Below the pieces are notes generated by a model. That model was not told where the DNA came from. It made no database searches and saw only the letters and a list, made by a program, of their open reading frames with translations. Positions 36,347-44,334 of a stretch of 64,000 nucleotides of DNA are shown here, in pieces (position 1 is the stretch's first letter; the number at the start of each line of letters is the position of its first letter). The DNA is from an uncultured Spirochaetales bacterium. Lineage in GTDB: Bacteria > Spirochaetota > Spirochaetia > Sphaerochaetales > Sphaerochaetaceae. The position numbers and the translations under genes are program-made. The stretch is taken from assembly GCA_944388965.1 (NCBI GenBank), contig CALXKL010000006.1:1-64000 (forward strand), read 5' to 3'.

Positions 36347-36796
36347 TCACAGCTCCATATACTGCACATCCGACTCCAGGAAGAGCATGATGGAGGCCAG
36401 AGTGTCGTTGCACACCGCCTCGTCCCGGCGCATCCTGTTTATCGTGCACTCCCAGATGACCAGCTGCCTGATGCCCTTTTCAGCAAGTTCATCACGTACC
36501 CTTTCGTCCCGCTGACGGTTGCGCTCGAACTTCTCCTGCCAGAAGCCGACATTGCTCTTCGGCACGCTCGCGTACCTGCACCCCGGATGCTGATGCCAGA
36601 AGCACCCCATGACGAATATGGCCGTGTTGTACTTCCTCATCCAGATGTCGGCATGTCCGGGGATGCGACGTGAGCACACGCTGTAGCGATAGCCCATGTG
36701 CCACAGCAGTCTCCTCACGAACAGCTCGGGCTTCGTGTCCCTTCCTCTGATGGCGGCCATCGTGCGGTGGCGCTCCTCTGGTGTCATGACGTCCAT
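36347..36796 (-). CDS. vsr: Very short patch repair endonuclease
   Basis: A 149-residue Vsr endonuclease, which nicks 5' of T in T:G mismatches formed by deamination of 5-methylcytosine. Motifs are MTPEERHRTMAAIRGRDTKPE at the N-terminus, RIPGHADIWMRKYNTAIFV with the catalytic metal-binding Asp, GCFWHQHPGC and IRQLVIWECTI. The full core is intact. In most genomes vsr sits next to a cytosine-5 methyltransferase and often a restriction enzyme; none is present within the window, so this copy is an orphan here. Confidence 0.92.
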   Translation of the reverse strand: MDVMTPEERHRTMAAIRGRDTKPELFVRRLLWHMGYRYSVCSRRIPGHADIWMRKYNTAIFVMGCFWHQHPGCRYASVPKSNVGFWQEKFERNRQRDERVRDELAEKGIRQLVIWECTINRMRRDEAVCNDTLASIMLFLESDVQYMEL

Positions 36797-36887
36797 CGAC
36801 TACGAGCGTGCTGCGATCCGAGGTGAAAGTCAATTCATCCGAAGGGTTCAAAACGGATTACCATTGCATCAGGAGGCATCAAGGACC

Positions 36888-37289
36888 ATGAAGACGATCG
36901 AAGATGTCGTGGCCTTCCTCAAGAAGGCGGAGATCTATTACCTTGCAACCGACGACGACGGCCAGCCGAGGGTGCGCCCGTTCGGCACCGCACACCTATT
37001 CGAAGGCAGACTCTACATCCAGACGGGGAAGAGGAAGGATGTCTCGAGACAGCTGCACGCGAACCCCAGATGCGAGATCTGCGCATTCACCGGTGGAACA
37101 TGGCTGCGCATCGCCGCCCGCGCCGTCGAGGACGACAGACGTGAAGCGCGAGGGAGCATGCTGGATGCATACCCAGAACTGAGAAGAATGTATGACGAGA
37201 ACGACGGGAACACGGAGGTGTTCTACCTCGAGGATGCGAAGGCGACATTCTCCTCGTTCACCGCACCTGTGGAGGAAGTGGTCTTCTGA
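36888..37289 (+). CDS. Pyridoxamine 5'-phosphate oxidase-like protein
   Basis: A 133-residue split-barrel FMN-binding protein of the PNPOx-like group (KKAEIYYLATDDDGQPRVRPFG, LYIQTGKRKDVSRQLHANPR, CAFTGGTWLRIAARAVEDD). Such small proteins bind FMN or another cofactor and reduce substrates of mostly unknown identity. The start ATG is preceded by AGGAGG at 36871-36876, whereas the frame upstream overlaps the opposite vsr gene. It is convergent with a small regulator gene 3 bp away. Confidence 0.87.
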   Translation: MKTIEDVVAFLKKAEIYYLATDDDGQPRVRPFGTAHLFEGRLYIQTGKRKDVSRQLHANPRCEICAFTGGTWLRIAARAVEDDRREARGSMLDAYPELRRMYDENDGNTEVFYLEDAKATFSSFTAPVEEVVF

Positions 37290-37292
37290 GGA

Positions 37293-37505
37293 CTATCGCT
37301 GATCCTGGAAGAAATAGTGGACGGGGACTCCGAGCGCCTTTGCCAAGAGTCTGATGTTCTGTGTCCGCGGCAGTCTGTAGCCCTTCTCGTAGCCGCACAG
37401 CGACTGCTTGCTTATGACATGCCCGGTCCTCTCGCTGACCTCCTCCATAGTCAGGCCACGCTCAAGTCTGACCTCTTTGAGCCGTCTTGCGAACACGTTG
37501 TCCAT
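37293..37505 (-). CDS. Small XRE-family HTH regulator
   Basis: A 70-residue protein that is essentially one Cro/C1-type helix-turn-helix domain (FARRLKEVRLERGLTMEEVS, SKQSLCGYEKGYRLPRTQNI, LAKALGVPVHYFF). An AGGAGG lies about 12 bases upstream of the ATG at 37505. It has no extra sensing domain and no partner toxin or protease gene next to it. It might regulate itself or the nearby butyrate kinase gene located upstream of it. Confidence 0.8.
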   Translation of the reverse strand: MDNVFARRLKEVRLERGLTMEEVSERTGHVISKQSLCGYEKGYRLPRTQNIRLLAKALGVPVHYFFQDQR

Positions 37506-37561
37506 AGCGGGAATCCACCTCCTGTGGGAAACATTACCATGCCATAATCCGGAATGCAAAC

Positions 37562-38656
37562 TCATTCCCAGCCGAATCCGCCGAATACGGGCCTTCCCGT
37601 ATACACATGCGCCTCGACCTCTCCGCTGAGCACCTTCATGACGCTGGAGCACATGGCCTCCTGCTCGACCTCGCCCGGGTACACCTCGATCGGAGCGATC
37701 CAGCCGCACCGTGAACGTATGCCCTCGACGATGTCCTCAAAGCGCACGAGACCTCCGGTGAGAAGAATCGCATCGACCTTGCCCGAGAGCACACAGGCCA
37801 TCGACCCGATGGCCTTGGCGATCTGGTAGACCATCGCATCCCAGACGAGTGTGGCATGCTCATCACCATTCTCCTTCATCTCGTGCACCCGGTCGGCGGA
37901 GGATGTCGCGAAGTGGCTGACGAAGCCTCCGGAGCGCGAGCACATCGCCTCCAGATCGGACGGTTCGTGCGTCTCAAGGTAGCGGGCCACCTCCATCACT
38001 GGAGTGCCTCCAAGCCTCGTCGGAGTAAAAGGTCCGTCCCCTCCTGCACCCTCCGTGCCGTCGATCATGCGCCCACGCTCGTGCGCGGCGATCGTTATGC
38101 CTCCGTCGATATGGCAGACGATGAAGGAGCACTCCTCATACCTCCTTCCCAACTTGGCTGCATGGAGGCGGGCGATGCCCTTCTGGTTCAGCACATGGGA
38201 CTGGGCGCGCCTGTAGACGCCCTTGAGCCCGGTGATGCGGGCAGGCGGAGCCAGCTCGTCGACATTCGTCGGGTCCACCGTGTACATCGGCTTCCCATAC
38301 CGCTTGCCGAAGTCGTAGGCCATCATGACGCCGAGCTTGGCAGGATGGTCGCTGCCGCCAACGTCGTCCATGGTGTCCTTCACGAGCCGCTCGTCGATGA
38401 CCATGACACCTTCGCTCTGGCTGTATGCACATCCCCCGCGTCCGACGAAGACATCGATTGAGGCGATATCGATTCCGTGCTCCTGAAGAAGATCCAGGAC
38501 TACACCCTTTCTGAAGGGCAGCTGGTCGTTTGTCGTCGGATACTCCAGAAGCTGCGGCGCATCATGGAACACACTCCGTGTGAAGACCTCAGCGCCGTCG
38601 TCGAACACGCTGACCTTGGTCGAGGTGGAACCGGGATTGATGACAAGAATTCTCAT
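37562..38656 (-). CDS. buk: Butyrate kinase
   Basis: A 364-residue acetate/butyrate kinase family enzyme that makes ATP from butyryl-phosphate or branched-chain acyl-phosphates. The N-terminal ATP-fold motif MRILVINPGSTSTKVSVFDD, then VFVGRGGCAYSQSEGVMVID, CHIDGGITIAAHERGRMIDG and ILLTGGLVRFED identify the butyrate kinase branch rather than acetate kinase. The phosphotransbutyrylase gene (ptb), the usual partner, is not adjacent. It may also work with branched-chain 2-keto acid breakdown. No strong ribosome binding site is seen before the ATG. Confidence 0.9.
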   Translation of the reverse strand: MRILVINPGSTSTKVSVFDDGAEVFTRSVFHDAPQLLEYPTTNDQLPFRKGVVLDLLQEHGIDIASIDVFVGRGGCAYSQSEGVMVIDERLVKDTMDDVGGSDHPAKLGVMMAYDFGKRYGKPMYTVDPTNVDELAPPARITGLKGVYRRAQSHVLNQKGIARLHAAKLGRRYEECSFIVCHIDGGITIAAHERGRMIDGTEGAGGDGPFTPTRLGGTPVMEVARYLETHEPSDLEAMCSRSGGFVSHFATSSADRVHEMKENGDEHATLVWDAMVYQIAKAIGSMACVLSGKVDAILLTGGLVRFEDIVEGIRSRCGWIAPIEVYPGEVEQEAMCSSVMKVLSGEVEAHVYTGRPVFGGFGWE

Positions 38657-38723
38657 GCCACCAATGGTACTCTCCCCACTCGGCTGGAGGTCAAGCTCGG
38701 CAGGGATTGTAAAGGCGAAGGAT

Positions 38724-38834
38724 ATGATGAAAGCAGTACTTGAAGTGATTCTTGTACTCCTGAAGGTTCTCCGAGAGATCTTCGGCCTATTCCGGGATAA
38801 CAAAAATTCCCACCGTCCGAACGCCAATCGATGA
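38724..38834 (+). CDS. Putative 36-residue membrane peptide
   Basis: A short frame encodes MMKAVLEVILVLLKVLREIF followed by GLFRDNKNSHRPNANR. The first 23 residues are strongly hydrophobic/amphipathic and the tail is polar and basic, a layout shared by type I toxin peptides and other small membrane proteins. GGCGAAGG just upstream can serve as a ribosome binding site, although spacing to the first ATG is short and better for the second ATG at 38727. The stop codon lies inside a hairpin loop (38806-38842). No family match is recognised. It lies alone in a 550-base gap between buk and an ABC transporter. Confidence 0.4.
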   Translation: MMKAVLEVILVLLKVLREIFGLFRDNKNSHRPNANR

Positions 38835-38842
38835 GTGGGAAT
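38806..38842 (+). terminator. Hairpin spanning end of small peptide frame
   Basis: ATTCCCAC and GTGGGAAT form a perfect 8-bp stem with a 21-base loop that contains the stop codon of the 36-residue frame. No T-run follows. It may stabilise or terminate a short transcript. Confidence 0.4.
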
Positions 38843-39145
38843 AGAAACCATTGATCTGAGGCCGCCGTCTTGCTGGCGACTCTTCGTATGGCAATACTAC
38901 AACCCGATCAGACAGTCAGTCAATGTCACGTGGCAAAGGGGGAACGTCACTCGTCAATGCGGAAGCCTATTGTGCGCCGCTCTTCCTCCTTCTCCACTGC
39001 GGGCAGGGGGAAGTCTTCAGCGGTCAGGATACGTATGGCATCTCATCAGGATTTCCCTCATGTACAAGGCGGACGGTAGTCAGACAGAACCTCCGTTCTG
39101 CCTGACGAGTCGACGAAAAAAACTTCGCATGACGTTTTCTTCATG

Positions 39146-39154
39146 TGTTACACT
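39146..39154 (+). promoter_or_regulatory. Extended -10 promoter of ABC operon
   Basis: TGTTACACT joins a TG extension to TACACT. Transcription would start near 39161, some 50 bases before the binding-protein start. No good -35 is present, as expected for an extended -10 promoter. Confidence 0.4.
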
Positions 39155-39164
39155 TTCCTCGGAA

Positions 39165-39195
39165 CTTTACAAAGTTTTCATAGTTTCTTTACAAA
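39165..39195 (+). repeat. Direct repeat CTTTACAAA, two copies
   Basis: CTTTACAAA occurs at 39165-39173 and 39187-39195, a 22-base period (about two DNA turns). The second copy lies just before the AAGGAGG ribosome binding site. The pair could be an operator or a translation-control site. Confidence 0.35.
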
Positions 39196-39209
39196 AAGGA
39201 GGAAACAAG

Positions 39210-40562
39210 ATGAGAAAGACCATGAAAGCACTGGTCATCTTCGCAGTCGTCCTCGCCATGGCGCTGCCCGTGTTCGCAGGCGGTGAAGGCGAGAGCACCA
39301 CATCCACACAGCTGTCTCCCGTACAGGAGATCATCAAGCAGGCCGAAGGCATGACGATGGAGGAGCTGGCACAGAAGGCCATCGAGGAGTCGAACGGCAA
39401 GATGTTCTACGGCGTCGGAAACTCCAGCCGCGGAAAGACCGCCCTTCCCCTCTTCATCTCCTGGCTCCAGACATTCGACCCCAGCTACACTCTCAACTAC
39501 GAGTGGCAGCAGCCGAAGAACAACAAGATCTTCGACCAGCTGACGGCCGACTCCCTCAAGGACCAGGGAACGTTCGCGATGACCCTGATCCAGGACGGCA
39601 ACCAGATCGAGAGCAAGATGGTGCGCACCGGCATCCTCGACACCTTCATCCCCAAGGAATGGGCCGAGGCCAACGGCACCACGGCCGAGGAGTACACAGG
39701 CTACCTCCCGCTGCAGACCCTCAACAAGGTCTTCATGTACAACAACACCGGAAGCAAGACCTATGACAACGTCTGGGACTTCGTCGCACCTGGCGAGCAC
39801 GGACTGTTCATGGACATCGACTCCGAGATCGTTGGAAAGAACTTCCTGTACATGCTCACCGCAGACCAGTATGCAACGACGCTGAAGAACGCGTTCGACG
39901 CCCTCAGCGACAGTGAGAAGGCCATCTTCCAGCCCACGATCGACGAAGTCGCATCCGACGCCGCCGACCTCGGACTCGGCGAGAACGGCAAGTACGCCCT
40001 TGCATGGATCAAGCTCTGGGTCGAGAGCTACAACGCCCAGACCGATGACGGACCCATCTGCAACACGCTCGTGGCCGCTTCCGCAACCGACCAGTTCGGA
40101 CTTCTGGTCTACTCCAAGCTCAGAAGCGTCGAGGAGTCAGCGACCGTCTCCAAGAAGAACATCGACATCGCAGCCTACAACGACGGCTATCAGGGATTCG
40201 GAGGCTACGGCTACTGCCACTACCTCTTCGTCACCGACAACTCGCCGCTTCCCTGGACCGCATGTGCGTTCATCGCCTACATGGTCAACACGGCAGACGG
40301 CTTCTCCGCATGGGGCAAGGACATCGGCGGCTATTCGTCCAACCCGGACGTCGCGGCAGAGACCGAGGCCATCTACCAGCACCAGACCGGTGGAATGGCA
40401 GAGGACGGCGTGACCGTCGTCTTCCCGGCCCTCAACGACCGTGGCGGCGACTGGTGGCTTTCCGGTGACAGGCTCGTCATCGAGGACCCCGCCTACTGCG
40501 CATCCGTATCGTTCACCGTCGGAAGCTGGATCGAGATGCTCTCGAAGTACACTCCGCAGTGA
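39210..40562 (+). CDS. ABC transporter substrate-binding protein
   Basis: A 450-residue exported binding protein. The start ATG follows AAGGAGG and the signal peptide ends in LPVFAGGEGES. The fold looks like a group 1 / iron-polyamine-type receptor (GVGNSSRGKTALPLFISWLQT, ADSLKDQGTFAMTLIQDGNQ, VWDFVAPGEHGLFMDIDSE). It is the first gene of an operon with a double permease and a PotA/FbpC-like ATPase, so the ligand may be a metal complex, polyamine or other small charged molecule. The abundant aromatic residues near the C-terminus do not fix the ligand. Confidence 0.85.
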   Translation: MRKTMKALVIFAVVLAMALPVFAGGEGESTTSTQLSPVQEIIKQAEGMTMEELAQKAIEESNGKMFYGVGNSSRGKTALPLFISWLQTFDPSYTLNYEWQQPKNNKIFDQLTADSLKDQGTFAMTLIQDGNQIESKMVRTGILDTFIPKEWAEANGTTAEEYTGYLPLQTLNKVFMYNNTGSKTYDNVWDFVAPGEHGLFMDIDSEIVGKNFLYMLTADQYATTLKNAFDALSDSEKAIFQPTIDEVASDAADLGLGENGKYALAWIKLWVESYNAQTDDGPICNTLVAASATDQFGLLVYSKLRSVEESATVSKKNIDIAAYNDGYQGFGGYGYCHYLFVTDNSPLPWTACAFIAYMVNTADGFSAWGKDIGGYSSNPDVAAETEAIYQHQTGGMAEDGVTVVFPALNDRGGDWWLSGDRLVIEDPAYCASVSFTVGSWIEMLSKYTPQ

Positions 40563-40582
40563 GTCGCAACTGATTTGACTCG

Positions 40583-40610
40583 CATGCCCCTGCCATCCGG
40601 CGGGGGCATG
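40583..40610 (+). terminator. Intra-operon hairpin after binding-protein gene
   Basis: CATGCCCCTGCC pairs with GGCGGGGGCATG (12 bp, one G-U) with a 4-base loop ATCC. No T-run follows. It sits between the receptor and permease genes and probably stabilises the abundant receptor mRNA. Confidence 0.6.
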
Positions 40611-40624
40611 TCATGGGAAGACAT

Positions 40625-42445
40625 ATGGCAAGGACCAATTCAACAGCCACCGGCAGGATAATGCTGAACAGGGTGCGCACGTTCCTGTCCAAACCGCAGA
40701 ACGTGATCCTCCTGCTGATGGGAATAGTGCTCACGGCGAGCACAGTGGCGCCGATAGTCGCAATCGTGCAGGACACGATCAAGATACACCCCGGAACGAT
40801 AGACGAATACCTTTCCGGACGCAGCAGCGGCTATACGCTGGCCAACTACATAGACCTGTTCACCTCTCCGCTCGCGAAGCGCAACCTCTGGGAGCCTCTG
40901 CTAAACACGATATGGCTGTCGGTCGGCTCGTGCGCCGTCGCGATACTCTATGGAGGCATCTTCGCCTTCCTGATCACAAGGACGAACCTCAAGGCCAGGA
41001 AATACCTGAGCTCCATCTTCATATTCCCCTACATCATGCCCCAGTGGACCCTCGCGGTCGTCTGGCAGCACATGTTCTCGTCCAATGCAGTCACAGGCAC
41101 GTCCAACGGACTGCTGGCGTCCTTCGGCATCGTGATGCCGGCATGGTGGTGCGTGGGACTGTTCCCCAGCGTGGTGGTCCTCGGACTGCACTACGCCCCC
41201 TTCGCCTACATCCTCATCGGCGGCATCTTCCGCAACATGGATGCGAACCTCGAGGAGGCGGCGACCATCCTCGACACCCCGAAGTGGAAGACGATGCTGC
41301 GCATCACGATCCCGATGATCAAGCCGGCCATCCTCTCCACGATCCTGCTGGTCTTCGGCGGCGCGATGGGAAGCTACCCCGTTCCGCACTACCTGAACCT
41401 CACCACGCTGTCCACCAAGTACGTGTCCATGAACGACAAGTACACCGGCGAGGCCAGCATCCTGGCGATCATCATGATGCTCTTCGGCGTCGCGATCATG
41501 TTCGCCAACCAGCTGAGCATCAGGAGCCGCAAGAACTACACCACCGTCACCGGAAAGTCCGGGCAGATCTCGAAGATCAACCTGGGCAAGGTCGGCAAGT
41601 ACATCATAGCCGTGCTGCTGATTGTCCTGACCTTCTTCACCTCGATCTTCCCGATCATCTCCTTCGCCTTCGAGACATTCCTGCCCAACCCGGGAGACTA
41701 CAGCTTCCTGTATACGGGTGATGCGTCCAACCTGACGACGAAGTGGTGGCTTACGAACGAGAACATCACCGAAAACGGCATGTACGGCCAGATGGGAATA
41801 CTTCACAACGCCACCATCTGGAGAGCCTACGGCGGAACGATACTCGTCGCCGTATGCTGCTCGCTGTTCGCTGGCACTGTGGGCACCATGATCGGCTACG
41901 CCGTGTCCAAGTGCAGAAGGTCCAAGGCCGCCAACTACGTCAACTCTGTGGCCTTCCTGCCCTACCTGATGCCCTCGATCGCCGTCGGAGCCGCGTTCTT
42001 CGTGCTCTTCTCCAACCAGTACATAAACCTGTTCAACACGTACACGCTGCTGATCATCGTCGGCACGATCAAGTACATCCCCTTCGCATCCAGGAGCGCG
42101 CTGAACTCCATGCTCCAGCTGTCCGGAGAGATCGAGGAGGCCGCGCTGATCCAGAACGTGCCGTGGACCAAGAGGATGACGCGGATCATCATCCCGATCC
42201 AGAAGACCTCGATCCTCAGCGGCTACCTGCTGCCGTTCATGACCTGTCTGAGAGAGCTCAGCCTGTTCATGCTGCTGTGCGTGCAGGGCTTCATACTCGC
42301 CACTACGCTGGACTACTTCGACGAGATGGGGCTGTACGCCTTCTCCAGCGGAATTAACCTGATACTCATCATTACGATCCTTGTCTGCAACACCATCGTG
42401 AACAAGCTCACAGGTGCCAGCATCGACAGCGGAATAGGAGGTTGA
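40625..42445 (+). CDS. Fused double ABC permease (FbpB/ThiP-like)
   Basis: A 606-residue inner-membrane permease made of two fused permease modules, each with about six helices. Each carries its own EAA coupling loop for the ATPase: EEAATILDTPKWKTMLRITIP and EEAALIQNVPWTKRMTRIIIP. This two-in-one form is typical of iron, thiamine and some polyamine importers. The start ATG at 40625 follows GGGAAG; an in-frame ATG at 40613 touches the upstream hairpin. It ends 1 bp before the ATPase gene. Confidence 0.9.
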   Translation: MARTNSTATGRIMLNRVRTFLSKPQNVILLLMGIVLTASTVAPIVAIVQDTIKIHPGTIDEYLSGRSSGYTLANYIDLFTSPLAKRNLWEPLLNTIWLSVGSCAVAILYGGIFAFLITRTNLKARKYLSSIFIFPYIMPQWTLAVVWQHMFSSNAVTGTSNGLLASFGIVMPAWWCVGLFPSVVVLGLHYAPFAYILIGGIFRNMDANLEEAATILDTPKWKTMLRITIPMIKPAILSTILLVFGGAMGSYPVPHYLNLTTLSTKYVSMNDKYTGEASILAIIMMLFGVAIMFANQLSIRSRKNYTTVTGKSGQISKINLGKVGKYIIAVLLIVLTFFTSIFPIISFAFETFLPNPGDYSFLYTGDASNLTTKWWLTNENITENGMYGQMGILHNATIWRAYGGTILVAVCCSLFAGTVGTMIGYAVSKCRRSKAANYVNSVAFLPYLMPSIAVGAAFFVLFSNQYINLFNTYTLLIIVGTIKYIPFASRSALNSMLQLSGEIEEAALIQNVPWTKRMTRIIIPIQKTSILSGYLLPFMTCLRELSLFMLLCVQGFILATTLDYFDEMGLYAFSSGINLILIITILVCNTIVNKLTGASIDSGIGG

Positions 42446-42446
42446 C

Positions 42447-44078
42447 ATGCCTGAGATAAGACTTGAACACGTGACCAAGAGATGGGGCCGCTTCTATGGA
42501 GTCGACGACCTCACCCTCACGATAAAGGACAATGCATTCGTTACGCTTCTGGGTCCTTCCGGATGCGGAAAGACCACGACGCTGAGGATGATCGCCGGCC
42601 TCGAGACGCCCACCAGCGGCAGGATAACCATCGGCGACACCGTCGTCTTCGACAGCGAGAAGGGCATCAACATGCCGGCAAACAAGAGGAAGGTCGGCTT
42701 CCTCTTCCAGAACTACGCGCTGTGGCCCAACATGACGGTCTACCAGAACATCGCATTCGGCCTGTCCAACATCAAGGAGGAGATGGACACCTACAGCGAC
42801 GAGGCCCGTGAGGCGGCACGTCTGGTCGCGGCCCTCTCCTCCCCCGCCAACGCGCTTGCAGCCATCGAGGACTCCAGGGGCAAGGATGGCAAGGTCGACG
42901 AGAAGAAGGCCCTCGTGCATCTCACCGAATCCCTCCTGATGCCGATGTCAAGCGCGAAGAAGCTTTACAGGATCCTCACGTCGTCGAAGGACTATTCCGG
43001 CGACATCGCCACGCTCAAGGCGACGATCGACAGCGCCAGGAGCAAGGCGGAGGCGGCAGGCGGCTCTCTGGATGACCAGTACAGGATCGTCAAGGGCGGC
43101 CAGGTCGTCAGAAGCGTCAGGAAGCTCACGAAGGACGAGATCGACCTGTCGGTGAGGCGCGTCTCGAAGCTCGTCAAGATCGGCATGTTCATGGACCGCT
43201 ACCCCGCGGAGCTCTCCGGCGGCCAGCAGCAGCGCGTCGCAATCGCAAGGACGCTTGCCCCGGAGCCGGCAGTCCTGTTCATGGACGAGCCTCTTTCCAA
43301 CCTCGATGCGAAGCTCAGGCTCGAGATGAGATACGAGCTGCAGAGACTCCATGTCGAGACGGGAAGCACCTTCGTCTACGTCACCCATGACCAGATGGAG
43401 GCCATGACGCTCGCCACCGACATCTGTCTGATGTCGAACGCGGTCCTGCAGCAGTACGCCGCTCCTCTGGATGTCTACAACAGACCGGCGAACCTCTTCG
43501 CCGCGGACTTCGTCGGCAACCCCTCGATCAACTTCGTCGAGGCCAACGGCCAGCAGAGCGGAGACGGAACGGTCCAGCTCACGCTCTTCGACGGAATGAA
43601 GGCAACATTCCGCCCCGCATCCCCGCTCTCTCTGGACGAATGGAGAAGACAGCGCGATGCTGATGCGAAGGCGGCGGAGGATGCCCTCAGGGCCAAGAGC
43701 CAGATGAAGGGCTACGTGGAGAAGAGCAACAAGGACGAGGTCTTCCACTACCACATCCAGAGGACCGAGGAGATCGACGAATCGCTCGAGGGCGCGAAGA
43801 CAATCGGCGACGACGACTTCGTGCTCGGCGTCAGGCCGGAGCTGATCGAGATCGACGAGAACGGCGCGCTCGAAGGCGAGATCTACGGCGCCATGCCCAC
43901 CGGCATGGAATCCACGATCAAGGTGCGCATCGGAGACTTCCTGCTGACCGGAGTCATCTTCGGCAACAGCCACTTCAGGATCGGGACCAGGATCAGGATG
44001 TCGATCTCGAGCGACAGGATCATGCTCTTCGACAGGTCGTCCGGACGTCTTGTGACGCTCGGGTCGCTTGAGTTCTGA
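42447..44078 (+). CDS. ABC ATPase with large helical-domain insertion
   Basis: A 543-residue importer ATPase of the MalK/PotA/FbpC kind. Walker A is GPSGCGKT (36-43), Q-loop Gln is Q88, signature LSGGQQQR (256-263), Walker B AVLFMDEP (275-282) and switch His H314. The distance from Q-loop to signature is about 168 residues, against about 50 in normal family members. Roughly residues 112-228 are thus an extra helical insertion, charged and rich in Lys, Ala and Ser. A second smaller insertion (about residues 395-445) sits in the C-terminal TOBE region. All catalytic motifs are intact. It is the last gene of the transporter operon. Confidence 0.9.
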   Translation: MPEIRLEHVTKRWGRFYGVDDLTLTIKDNAFVTLLGPSGCGKTTTLRMIAGLETPTSGRITIGDTVVFDSEKGINMPANKRKVGFLFQNYALWPNMTVYQNIAFGLSNIKEEMDTYSDEAREAARLVAALSSPANALAAIEDSRGKDGKVDEKKALVHLTESLLMPMSSAKKLYRILTSSKDYSGDIATLKATIDSARSKAEAAGGSLDDQYRIVKGGQVVRSVRKLTKDEIDLSVRRVSKLVKIGMFMDRYPAELSGGQQQRVAIARTLAPEPAVLFMDEPLSNLDAKLRLEMRYELQRLHVETGSTFVYVTHDQMEAMTLATDICLMSNAVLQQYAAPLDVYNRPANLFAADFVGNPSINFVEANGQQSGDGTVQLTLFDGMKATFRPASPLSLDEWRRQRDADAKAAEDALRAKSQMKGYVEKSNKDEVFHYHIQRTEEIDESLEGAKTIGDDDFVLGVRPELIEIDENGALEGEIYGAMPTGMESTIKVRIGDFLLTGVIFGNSHFRIGTRIRMSISSDRIMLFDRSSGRLVTLGSLEF

Positions 44079-44109
44079 TCGGACAGATAGACACGTTTTC
44101 ACTGCTTCT

Positions 44110-44133
44110 AAGGTCGGGCTGACGCCCGGCCTT
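44110..44133 (+). terminator. Rho-independent terminator of ABC operon
   Basis: AAGGTCGGGC pairs with GCCCGGCCTT (10 bp, one G-U) around loop TGAC, followed by CTTTCTTTCC. It closes the operon. Confidence 0.8.
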
Positions 44134-44334
44134 CTTTCTTTCCATCCGCCTTTGGTTGGAGATGCGCTTCAGAAACCATATGGTCGCCATGCAGATGGAT
44201 ATGTTCGGATCTGAAGTCTTTCAAACAGATTAATGCATGAAAGACCTGTTTCAGGCAATCGTTTTAGATGTCACCCACACCGAAGGTTCAGTTCTGACAG
44301 CCATGGTCCGCCAGGCCCTGCCTGTCTCTTTTCC

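Larger units (their letters stand above)
38843..39209. other. Long leader/intergenic region before ABC operon
   Basis: 367 bases without a convincing gene. A hairpin at 39079-39106 has a 6-bp inner stem (CAGAAC/GTTCTG, loop CTCC) and a 5-bp outer stem separated by one mismatch; it is followed by a run of seven A, not T. The right end carries the promoter and direct repeats listed separately. Confidence 0.45.

Noticed and set aside
44216-44245. GTCTTTC/GAAAGAC inverted repeat after the ABC operon
   Set aside because: The arms are 7 bp with a 16-base spacer, no gene starts nearby in a suitable orientation, and the real terminator is at 44110-44133.
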